Shown piece after piece: positions 55,625 to 63,254 of a stretch of DNA of 64,000 nt. The notes beneath the pieces are model-generated. The model saw only the letters and a list, made by a program, of their open reading frames with translations. It had not been told where the DNA came from and did not search any database. Source of the DNA: Nostoc sp. FACHB-152 (GTDB lineage: Bacteria > Cyanobacteriota > Cyanobacteriia > Cyanobacteriales > Nostocaceae). Both the position numbers and the translations under genes were made by a program. Location of the stretch: the NCBI RefSeq assembly GCF_014697475.1, contig NZ_JACJRV010000001.1:372001-436000 (forward strand), read 5' to 3'. Position 1 is the first letter of the stretch, and every line of letters begins with the position of its first letter.

Positions 55625-55748
55625 CAATACGGTTCGGATAAGCATTTTGAACTCAGAATTGGTTTGGGGAAAAGGTTAAAGGGTAAGGGTTAAAGGTTTT
55701 TTCTTCCCCTTTCCCCCTTCGCCTTTCCCCTTTAACCGAACCGTATTG
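55625..55748. repeat. 124-bp foldback element with perfect 13-bp terminal inverted repeats
   Basis: CAATACGGTTCGG (55625-55637) and CCGAACCGTATTG (55736-55748) match exactly. The interior has a G/A-rich arm (55669-55700) and a complementary C/T-rich arm (55703-55735). The shape is that of a MITE or REP-type unit. It lies downstream of chlG, between chlG and the small cysteine-rich gene. Confidence 0.7.
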
Positions 55749-55793
55749 AGGGTGTAGGGATGTAAATGTTTTGCAGACTTACACCCTTTTTCA

Positions 55794-56843
55794 TTAAACT
55801 CCAGCATGACCTAATGCTATACCTACAACCAGCATTCCAAGAACGAGAAATGGTTGGGCGCTGGCTTGATATTTCACGTCATTCTTTAAGGGGTCACGCA
55901 GGAAATACATATCCTGGAAGGTGATTTGGGGAATGATTAACAGTACCAATATGGCGGCGTATAAATTTTCGTGAATGCTGACGAGATAAGCAGCCATAAA
56001 GCCTTGAAATATATCAATCATTAGTACACAAATCCAGGCGGCGGTGGTAACACCAAACATTACAGGTAATGATTTTAATCCTAACTGGCGATCGCCTTCG
56101 ACACTCTTGAAGTCGTTAACAATGGCAATCCCCAATCCTGCCAAGCTGTAAATTAAGGTGAGAATCAAAACTTTCCAATTGAGTTCGCCGAATAAAGCAT
56201 GACCAGCCCACCAAGGTAAGGCGATGTAGCTTGCGCCTAAAGCATAATTTCCCAGCCAGCCATTTTGCTTTAGTTTCAGGGGAGGGGCAGAGTAGATATA
56301 GGAAATAAATGAGCCGAAAATCGCTAGGACTGCAACAGTGGGAAATGAGTGACCCGCCCAAACATCCAGTACATAAGCTAAACCAATCCCAGATACTAAC
56401 AATACTAAAATCTGGGTAACAACTTGGGGTACAGAAATTGCGCCGGAGGGAATGGGACGATAGGGTTCGTTGATGGCATCAATTTCGCGATCGTAAAAAT
56501 CATTCATGGTCTGGGTGTAACCTGCCAACAGAGGCCCAGACAGTAACATACAAGCTGCGGCTTTCAGGACATTTTCTAATGTCCACGTATAGTTACCCGA
56601 TGAAGCCGCGCCGCAGACTACGCCCCAAATTAAGGGAATCCAGGTGATGGGCTTCATCAATTGCAGGCGGATTTTCCAAATAGAAGTTTCTCCGGGTGCT
56701 GCACCTTTCATCCCCAGTAGCTGCCGAGTTTTGGCACTACGTTCGCTTGCAGCTAATGTTCCTGCTTCACTAGTATTATCTAATACTGAGTCTACTGCCT
56801 CAGCCGGGTTGGAATTAGGGGGTATGGGAGTTGATTCAGACAT
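55794..56843 (-). CDS. chlG: Chlorophyll synthase
   Basis: 349 residues from the ATG at 56843 (MSESTPIPPN). An upstream frame to 56939 is encoded by repeat DNA and is rejected. UbiA-type prenyltransferase that joins phytyl or geranylgeranyl diphosphate to chlorophyllide. Motifs: RLQLMKPITWIPLIWGVVCG, the Mg-diphosphate motif NDFYDREIDAINEPYRPIPS, SYIYSAPPLKLKQNGW and the second acidic motif VNDFKSVEGDRQLGLKSLPV. About nine membrane helices. Acts in the thylakoid or plasma membrane. Very confident. Confidence 0.97.
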   Translation of the reverse strand: MSESTPIPPNSNPAEAVDSVLDNTSEAGTLAASERSAKTRQLLGMKGAAPGETSIWKIRLQLMKPITWIPLIWGVVCGAASSGNYTWTLENVLKAAACMLLSGPLLAGYTQTMNDFYDREIDAINEPYRPIPSGAISVPQVVTQILVLLVSGIGLAYVLDVWAGHSFPTVAVLAIFGSFISYIYSAPPLKLKQNGWLGNYALGASYIALPWWAGHALFGELNWKVLILTLIYSLAGLGIAIVNDFKSVEGDRQLGLKSLPVMFGVTTAAWICVLMIDIFQGFMAAYLVSIHENLYAAILVLLIIPQITFQDMYFLRDPLKNDVKYQASAQPFLVLGMLVVGIALGHAGV

Positions 56844-56862
56844 AAGATTATGTGTTGGAAAG

Positions 56863-56968
56863 TATGAAGTATGTAGCCGCCTTAATGGCGGCTTGCCGGA
56901 GGCTAGTATGAAGTATGAAGTATGAAATTTATTGTTCATGCTTCAGGCTTCAGGCTTCATCCTGAAAG
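56863..56968. repeat. GTATGAA heptamers with GCCGCC hairpin upstream of chlG
   Basis: GTATGAAGTATG units at 56863-56875 and 56909-56928 flank a hairpin GCCGCC-TTAAT-GGCGGC (56877-56893). CAGGCTT units follow to 56960. It fills the chlG promoter region. Confidence 0.6.
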
Positions 56969-56981
56969 TAATTCTTACGGT

Positions 56982-58082
56982 CTAAAAAGAAATAATCAAA
57001 TAGTTATTTTGGAATTTCGCTCCCGTTACAGGTCTACCACTCAAAGCTGGTGGTAAGAAGATATTACGGCGTTGGTCGCCTGCTTCTACTGTTACTTCTG
57101 GCCCAACTTGGGTGAGTTTTACCTGCTTTTTATCAAATCCAGGTAAGAATAAACGTACCTGGCGGTTGTGGACATCAATTTCAATTGGTTTAGGTGCTTG
57201 GCGTGCTTGCTCAACAAAGTTGGGTAAAGCCTCGATCAGCCCTTGCCAATCACCTTGCGGTACATCAGGCACAACACTGACAGCTAAAGGTGCAAATTCC
57301 GCCGCTAAGTTAGCTGTTGTCTGGTCAGAAATCTGGACAACACCACCCACTGTTAGACCAACTTGTTGCGCGCTACCCCACAAATAACGCGCAACTGCCA
57401 TTTCAATGGGGTCATTGGTAGTTACCAAAAAGGCGGCAACTCTGTTGGGGTCTGCTAAAGCAGCTTTTCCCTTTTCTAAGAAATCGTTGACTTGGTTGGT
57501 GGGTTGAGCGAAGTTATTTTCTGTCCAATTAATGTTGAAGAAACTGCTAATTAGTGGTTGAATCAATGGCGATTCTGTAAGTGTTTTGCCTAAATCGGAG
57601 TTGACAAATAACTGTCGAAATCGCCTGACATACCAACTGAGAGATTCTGGCAAACCCAACAGCCGCACTGTAAAAGAATCACCCGTGCCATCGTAAATAA
57701 TTGCATCATATTTACCACTGGCATCATATTCACGGATAGCATTTAAGGCGAGGGCGCTGTCCATTCCTGGCAATGCTACCAGTTCTTGGCCATAAACCTC
57801 TTTGAAGATGGGTGTACGGAGGTATTGCGCCTCAAGTTTTTTTACTTCTTCCCAGTTGCGTTCTAGTAGTACAGATGCTGGTAACTGTACTGCTTGCAAA
57901 TTAGGAGCGATTTGTTGAGGGTCAGCAGAGAGTGTTTGCTCTAAGAGGAGAGGTAACACTGGTTCTGCCAGTCCTGCCAATAGTACACGCTTACCTTGAC
58001 TTGCCAATAGCTTGGCTGCGGCGATCGCAATTTTGCTACGAGCGATGCCGTCTTTGCCCAAAAATGTCAATATTAGGGACAT
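56982..58082 (-). CDS. ArsA/Get3-like ATPase with HSP20-like tail and altered P-loop
   Basis: 366 residues. The overall plan is that of cyanobacterial ArsA-family proteins: MSLILTFLGKDGIARSKIAI at the start, GQELVALPGMDSALALNAIR, DAIIYDGTGDSFTVRLLGLP and a C-terminal alpha-crystallin-like domain (IDVHNRQVRLFLPGFDKKQV..). The deviant Walker A should read GKGGxGKT/GRT; here it is GKDGIARSK, so the final Gly-Lys/Arg-Thr is lost. Residues RRFRQLFVNSDLGKTL follow. It may have lost ATP hydrolysis and kept a chaperone-like role. ATG at 58082. Lone gene upstream of chlG on the same strand. Confidence 0.85.
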   Translation of the reverse strand: MSLILTFLGKDGIARSKIAIAAAKLLASQGKRVLLAGLAEPVLPLLLEQTLSADPQQIAPNLQAVQLPASVLLERNWEEVKKLEAQYLRTPIFKEVYGQELVALPGMDSALALNAIREYDASGKYDAIIYDGTGDSFTVRLLGLPESLSWYVRRFRQLFVNSDLGKTLTESPLIQPLISSFFNINWTENNFAQPTNQVNDFLEKGKAALADPNRVAAFLVTTNDPIEMAVARYLWGSAQQVGLTVGGVVQISDQTTANLAAEFAPLAVSVVPDVPQGDWQGLIEALPNFVEQARQAPKPIEIDVHNRQVRLFLPGFDKKQVKLTQVGPEVTVEAGDQRRNIFLPPALSGRPVTGAKFQNNYLIISF

Positions 58083-58168
58083 TTCTTGATTTCCAATTAC
58101 CGCCTGTCGTTTCTACTTCAACTTAGCACTAGGCAAATACTGTTAGCTTCCACTTTGAGTGAGCATCA

Positions 58169-58360
58169 CTAGATTGGTTTGATTTCGTCTTCAAAAAACC
58201 AAGTGGCAGAATTATCTTCAAACTTGACCACTACACCAATGCCACCACCATCGGTTACTTTGTAACCTTCAATAATGCCTATTTTGCCTAATTTTTGAGC
58301 AACTGAGTTTGGTACGCGATCGCGTAAACGAAACACCTTAACCTTTTGTCCGATTTCCAT
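58169..58360 (-). CDS. petP: Cytochrome b6f complex subunit PetP (DUF2862)
   Basis: 63 residues with an SH3-like fold: EIGQKVKVFRLRDRVPNSVA, KLGKIGIIEGYKVTDGGGIG and VVVKFEDNSATWFFEDEIKP. This matches the small cyanobacterial PetP that binds the cytoplasmic face of cytochrome b6f and tunes electron flow. Length is normal. ATG at 58360. No partner nearby on this strand. Confidence 0.9.
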   Translation of the reverse strand: MEIGQKVKVFRLRDRVPNSVAQKLGKIGIIEGYKVTDGGGIGVVVKFEDNSATWFFEDEIKPI

Positions 58361-58476
58361 GCTGCCTGATTACAATGCAATAAACCAAGTCTCAGTTTAG
58401 CGGAATCCGGTACTCATCTGTCACTTGGTTCCACCCCAAATTAAAATTAAATCAACAAGCAATCAGGTATAGAACC

Positions 58477-59205
58477 ATGTTTGTCACAGCGCAACAGCTA
58501 GAACAACAAATGCCCGATGCAACTCGACTTTTGAGTGATGAGCCAGAAATGGAAACTTCGTTGCATTATATGCAGTTATTGCTATTAGTAACTTGCTTAG
58601 AATGGCTATGGCGTGACCAAAATGACTACTTTATTGGTGCAAACCTGACAATATACTTTAGCCGGCAACAGTTACGAAATCGAGATTTTCGTGGCCCAGA
58701 CTTTTTTCTGGTGAAAGATACAGAAAAACGCCCCCGCAATTCTTGGGTAGTTTGGGAAGAAGATGGTCGTTATCCTGATTTGATTATTGAATTACTTTCA
58801 GAAAGTACGGCTAATATTGATCGGAATTTAAAGAAAAGTCTGTATGAAAACCGATTTCATACACCTGAATATTTTTGGTTTTCGCCAGAAAGTTTAGAAT
58901 TTGCTGGTTTTGAGTTGGTAGGTAATAAATATCAACCAATCGTACCTGATGCTCGTGGCTGGTGTTGGAGTGAGGTACTGGGTCTGTATTTAGGTGTAGA
59001 GAATGGTAAACTTCGTTACTTTACTTCTGAAGGCGACTTAGTGCCTACACCAGAAGAAGCGGCTCTAACCTCACAACAGGAAGCAATTGCAGCACAGCAA
59101 CAGTTATCTGATGCTGAATTAAGGTTGCAACAAGAACAGAAGCGATCGCAACGGTTGGCAGAATATTTGCGTTCTCTAGGTGTTGACCCAGATAATATGA
59201 GTTGA
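58477..59205 (+). CDS. Uma2 family (DUF820) PD-(D/E)XK nuclease-like protein
   Basis: 242 residues. Restriction-nuclease fold residues: GPDFFLVKD (Asp) and PDLIIELLSEST (Glu with the usual LSEST turn), then ENRFHTPEYFWFSPESLEF. The C-terminal ~45 residues are a Gln/Glu-rich coiled coil ending RLAEYLRSLGVDPDNMS. Uma2 genes are extremely multiplied in cyanobacteria and their role is unknown; nuclease activity is inferred from fold only. ATG at 58477. The next gene is a paralogue 10 bases later. Confidence 0.88.
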   Translation: MFVTAQQLEQQMPDATRLLSDEPEMETSLHYMQLLLLVTCLEWLWRDQNDYFIGANLTIYFSRQQLRNRDFRGPDFFLVKDTEKRPRNSWVVWEEDGRYPDLIIELLSESTANIDRNLKKSLYENRFHTPEYFWFSPESLEFAGFELVGNKYQPIVPDARGWCWSEVLGLYLGVENGKLRYFTSEGDLVPTPEEAALTSQQEAIAAQQQLSDAELRLQQEQKRSQRLAEYLRSLGVDPDNMS

Positions 59206-59215
59206 GGTAGTAGCT

Positions 59216-59971
59216 ATGTATCAAACTGACCCACCCCGTCCCCCACGAGAAACCATGCCAACAATGTATGATTTACCTAGTGAATTAATTGGGGAATCAG
59301 GGTTGCCAGATGAATTTCATTGCATTCAAGCAGACTTACTCAGTGAAACTTGTCAACCTCCTAACTACTCATCTGCGGAAATTCTACTTGCTAGTGATTT
59401 AAACCTTTACTATGATCCCCGCCATACATTGTGGTACAAGCGCCCAGATTGGTACATAGTTTTAGGCGTAACGGGTGCTAATCAACAGCAAGACTTACGT
59501 TTAAGTTACGTCATTTGGCAAGAGGGAGTTGCGCCATTTTTGGTAGTGGAACTACTTTCACCAGATACAGAACAGGAAGACTTAGGGCAAACATTACGCG
59601 AAGTGAACAAGCCCCCAACAAAGTGGGAAGTTTATGAACGGATTTTGCGTGTTCCTTACTACGTTGTCTATGACCGCTATGAGAATAATTTCAGGGCGTT
59701 TCGACTTAATGGCACTCGGTACGAGGCCATATCTTTACCAGAACAGCGATTTTGGTTAGAAGAAATAGAATTAGGTTTAGGTCTGTGGCAGGGAACTTAT
59801 CAGCAGTCCACAGGTTTATGGTTACGCTGGTATAACACGGCAGGTTGGGTACCAACACTAAAAGAACAAGCCCAACAAGAACGCCAACGGGCAGAACAAG
59901 AACGTCAACGGGCTGATAGACTAGCAGAATATTTGCGTTCCCAAGGGATTGATCCTGATAGCGTTAGTTAA
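59216..59971 (+). CDS. Uma2 family (DUF820) PD-(D/E)XK nuclease-like protein, second copy
   Basis: 251 residues, paralogous to the preceding gene. RPDWYIVLGVTG holds the Asp and PFLVVELLSPDTEQEDLGQT the Glu/turn; VYERILRVPYYVVYDRYENN follows. The coiled-coil end (QERQRAEQERQRADRLAEYL, then RSQGIDPDSVS) closely matches the first copy's end, so the two probably arose by tandem duplication and may form a heteromer. ATG at 59216 with GAGG upstream (GTTGAGGTAGTAGCT); a second ATG at 59255 is possible. Confidence 0.88.
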   Translation: MYQTDPPRPPRETMPTMYDLPSELIGESGLPDEFHCIQADLLSETCQPPNYSSAEILLASDLNLYYDPRHTLWYKRPDWYIVLGVTGANQQQDLRLSYVIWQEGVAPFLVVELLSPDTEQEDLGQTLREVNKPPTKWEVYERILRVPYYVVYDRYENNFRAFRLNGTRYEAISLPEQRFWLEEIELGLGLWQGTYQQSTGLWLRWYNTAGWVPTLKEQAQQERQRAEQERQRADRLAEYLRSQGIDPDSVS

Positions 59972-60274
59972 TTCAAAATCTGCTTTAAAATATCAAATTT
60001 AAGACTACATCTGATGAGCTTATTTTTATAGCCAACAGTGATTCGTTTTAGTTAATTCATTGTATGATTACACAAAATAATTCATGTTGAATTAGAATAT
60101 AAAGTTATTTGAGACTTGATAAGCTGTTAGAAAATTTAACTATCTTGCACACCTTGGTTATACAAATTAAAAGTCAATTAGCTGATCAACAATTATTTTG
60201 AAGGGAACTTTCATCAATAGTTAGCTTCATTGAAGGCAATTAAATTGTGTGAGTAGTGAGTGAGGTAACAAAAA
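59972..60274. other. Promoter/leader region of the polysaccharide operon
   Basis: About 300 AT-rich bases with no gene. They should contain the promoter of the ABC export/glycosyltransferase operon. GAGG at 60262-60265 serves the TTG start of the permease. Confidence 0.45.
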
Positions 60275-61135
60275 TTGGTACAGATAATGCGGCGAGCTGT
60301 ACGCAAAGCTGGGAAACTGAGGCGTATACTGCCTATAAATGAACAGTTATGGGCAAAATTCGATTTACTGAGAACTTTAGTCAGGCGAGATTTAGAAGCG
60401 CGTTATAAAGGTTCTGTTTTAGGAAATTTGTGGCCTTTACTCAATCAGCTATCACAGTTATTAATTTATACTTACGTTTTTTCAATTGTATTAAAGGTAA
60501 AGCTGCATACTTTAAAGGGTTTACCAGACAATAATTTTACCTTTGGTTTATGGCTATTTGCGGGTTTACTGCCTTGGATTGCTTTTACAAGTGGATTGTT
60601 GCAGTCTGCTGGTTCAGTGGTAGGACAGCCAAATTTAGTTAAAAAAGTGGTGTTTCCTCTAGCATTATTACCTTTAGTACCGATTTTCTCAACGTTTATT
60701 GAAAGTGCCTTTGGCTTAATGGCGTTGATTTTTTTTGTAGCTTTAACATCTCAAACTTTACATACGACCTTGGCACTGTTACCCTTAGTTTGGCTGACGC
60801 AGTTGATGTTAACAGCAGGATTAGGTTATTTGGCTGCGGGATTAACAGTTTTTTTGCGAGATATTCCGCAAACTTTGGTTGTAATTGTCAATCTTTGGTT
60901 ATATATGACACCAATTGTTTATCCAGCAACAGCAATTCCTGAAGCCTGGCGGGGTTGGGTATTTTGGTTAAATCCCATAACTGCGATCGCAGAGGTTTAT
61001 CGTGATTTAATCTTAGTCGGGGAGGTAAAACACTGGGGAGAATGGGGTGTAGCGACGGCGATCGCATCTGTTATATTTTGCTGTGGGTTTTTTGTATATA
61101 AACGATTGCGTCCCGCTTTTGCTGATGTATTATAG
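60275..61135 (+). CDS. ABC-2 type polysaccharide export permease (Wzm/TagG/KpsM type)
   Basis: 286 residues with six membrane helices. N-terminal motif LLRTLVRRDLEARYKGSVLG and later LWPLLNQLSQLLIYTYVFS are typical of O-antigen/teichoic-acid export permeases; FLRDIPQTLVVIVNLWLYMT and TPIVYPATAIPEAWRGW mark the conserved C-terminal part. It forms the channel for a lipid-linked glycan with the next gene's ATPase. I accept the TTG at 60275 because GAGG lies 9 bases upstream; the ATG at 60287 lacks a site. Confidence 0.92.
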   Translation: MVQIMRRAVRKAGKLRRILPINEQLWAKFDLLRTLVRRDLEARYKGSVLGNLWPLLNQLSQLLIYTYVFSIVLKVKLHTLKGLPDNNFTFGLWLFAGLLPWIAFTSGLLQSAGSVVGQPNLVKKVVFPLALLPLVPIFSTFIESAFGLMALIFFVALTSQTLHTTLALLPLVWLTQLMLTAGLGYLAAGLTVFLRDIPQTLVVIVNLWLYMTPIVYPATAIPEAWRGWVFWLNPITAIAEVYRDLILVGEVKHWGEWGVATAIASVIFCCGFFVYKRLRPAFADVL

Positions 61136-61227
61136 CAACTTTCACTCTTATTAACGGCTCGTCAGCCTAATGATCGTGTGAAATATGCGGTACATCATGA
61201 CTGTGCTATGAGGAGTGTGGGGTTGGT

Positions 61228-62418
61228 ATGGGTGAAGAGATTGCTATTTCACTAAAGAATATCTCTAAATGCTATAAGCGTTATGCTCGTCCAGTAGATC
61301 GCTTAAAAGAGATTTTATTGCCTGGAAAAAGTAGGGCAGATACATTTTGGGCGCTACGCGATCTCAACTTGGAAATTCCTAAAGGACAAACGATAGGAAT
61401 TATAGGACAAAACGGCTCAGGAAAAAGTACACTACTACAAATTATTGCTGGGACACTAACTCCAACAGTGGGAGAAGTTCAAGTAAATGGTAGAGTCGGG
61501 GCGTTATTAGAATTAGGTAGTGGATTTAATCCTGAGTTTACTGGCAGGCAAAATGTATTTTTTTATGGTAGGTTATTGGGTTTAAGTCAAAGAGAAATTG
61601 AAGAACGTTTTCATAAAATTGCTGAATTTGCAGAAATAGGTGATTTCATTGATCAGCCTGTTAAAACTTATTCTAGTGGTATGTTTGTCAGACTAGCATT
61701 TTCAGTGGTGACTCAAGTTGATGCCGACATTTTAATAGTAGATGAAGCATTAAGTGTTGGTGATATGTACTTTCAATCTAAATGCATTGAGCGGATGAAA
61801 ATGCTCAAAGGCGAAAAGACAATTTTGTATGTTAGTCATTCCATATCAAGTGTCCGTAACTTCTGTGATCGATCTATTTGGATTAGAAACGGAAAAATGG
61901 AAAAAGATGGTATATGTTCAGTGGTTTGCGAAGCATATCAAGACAGTGTTACTGAGTCACAAGAAAAGCTGTATGCAATTAATAATCAGCAGCAAGATAA
62001 CAATTTATTAGAAAAAAAAGATGTAGTTATTAAATATATAAAAACTGATAAATCATCATATTTTAGTGGTGAAAATATAACAATTACATTAGGATTAGAA
62101 TTTATAAAAGTTCCTGAGAAATATGGTGTTGGAATATTAATAAAAAATTCTGTGGGTGATGTAGTCACTTTATTTAATACAATTAGAGATAATTTTGTGA
62201 TTTCAGGAATTTACGAAACTGTAAAATTATATATTCCTAAAAATAATTTTACGAGAGGTACTTATTTCATTTCTGTTTCTTTAGTAGACGATTTGGCTAT
62301 GTATCCCTATGATAAGCTTGAATATGCAACAAGCTTTTTTGTGGATATGCAAAAAAACAACAGTGGTATACCTGTTGCTGAAGGTTATTTCCGCGCAGAA
62401 CATGAGTGGATTTTATGA
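61228..62418 (+). CDS. ABC export ATPase with C-terminal Wzt-like glycan domain
   Basis: 396 residues. ATPase domain ~5-245: Walker A GQNGSGKSTLL (60-70), signature TYSSGMFVRLAFS (147-159) and Walker B DILIVDEALSVGD (167-179). Residues ~265-396 are a beta-sandwich (ITLGLEFIKVPEKYGVGILI) like the Wzt C-terminal domain that recognises the end-capped O-polysaccharide, implying export of a modified glycan. Paired with the permease 92 bases upstream. Its stop overlaps the next start (ATGA). Confidence 0.93.
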   Translation: MGEEIAISLKNISKCYKRYARPVDRLKEILLPGKSRADTFWALRDLNLEIPKGQTIGIIGQNGSGKSTLLQIIAGTLTPTVGEVQVNGRVGALLELGSGFNPEFTGRQNVFFYGRLLGLSQREIEERFHKIAEFAEIGDFIDQPVKTYSSGMFVRLAFSVVTQVDADILIVDEALSVGDMYFQSKCIERMKMLKGEKTILYVSHSISSVRNFCDRSIWIRNGKMEKDGICSVVCEAYQDSVTESQEKLYAINNQQQDNNLLEKKDVVIKYIKTDKSSYFSGENITITLGLEFIKVPEKYGVGILIKNSVGDVVTLFNTIRDNFVISGIYETVKLYIPKNNFTRGTYFISVSLVDDLAMYPYDKLEYATSFFVDMQKNNSGIPVAEGYFRAEHEWIL

Positions 62419-63254
62419 TAAGACTTATTTCTAACTTATTAGAAAAAAAAAAGAAAATATATAGGCTAAAAAATCCGAAAAAACAAAAACTTTTAGCTAT
62501 TTTAAGAGTGCGCAATGAAGAACTGATTATTGCGGATACTTTAGACCATTTAGCAAGTATCTGTGATGGAATTATTTGTTATGACGATGCTAGCACAGAT
62601 AAAACATTTGACATATTACGTCAGCACAGAAAAGTATATGCTATTATCAAAAACTACGATTGGTTACCCAATCCAGAGGAGCGCATTTATCGAGAAACGC
62701 AAGATAGAGCGGAACTTTTGCAACTAGCAACTGAGTATCAACCTGAATGGATTTTGTGTGCAGATGCAGATGAAAGGTATTTAGGAGATATTCGACCTTT
62801 TATTGATAGTGATCAATCTCAAGATATAGATGCCATCAGAATCCAACTATTTGATGCTTATATTACCATTGAAGATAGAGAACCGTTCAAAAAAGGACAA
62901 AAACTCTTAAACTTTAGAAAATATTTTGGTATAGAAAGACGAGATATTTTGATGCTATGGAGAAATAGCTCAGATGTAGTATTTCAAGGTTTAGATTCAC
63001 GCGAACCTACTGTCCCTTCATCCAAAAATATTATAGTGAAATTTTATTGCCAACATTACGGTAAATCACTTTCAGTTCAACATTGGGAAGATACTTGTGA
63101 CTATTATATAAATCATTTTCCCTTTGAAGTTTATGGAAAAAAATGGCTAGAAAGGAAAGGAAAGGCTATTCATCTATTATCTGACTTTGATACAGAGTTA
63201 CAGATTTGGGGAGAACAGTTATTTAATCAAGCGAAGGTAATACATCCAGTATGA
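62415..63254 (+). CDS. Glycosyltransferase, family 2-like
   Basis: 279 residues from the ATG at 62415, which overlaps the TGA of the ATPase gene. GT-A motifs: LLAILRVRNEELIIADTLDH, GIICYDDASTDKT and the metal-binding CADADERYLGD (DAD 117-119). No membrane helix. It probably adds a sugar to the glycan exported by the two preceding genes; donor and acceptor unknown. Starts at 62406 (GTG) are less likely. Its own stop again overlaps the next start by ATGA. Confidence 0.88.
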   Translation: MIRLISNLLEKKKKIYRLKNPKKQKLLAILRVRNEELIIADTLDHLASICDGIICYDDASTDKTFDILRQHRKVYAIIKNYDWLPNPEERIYRETQDRAELLQLATEYQPEWILCADADERYLGDIRPFIDSDQSQDIDAIRIQLFDAYITIEDREPFKKGQKLLNFRKYFGIERRDILMLWRNSSDVVFQGLDSREPTVPSSKNIIVKFYCQHYGKSLSVQHWEDTCDYYINHFPFEVYGKKWLERKGKAIHLLSDFDTELQIWGEQLFNQAKVIHPV

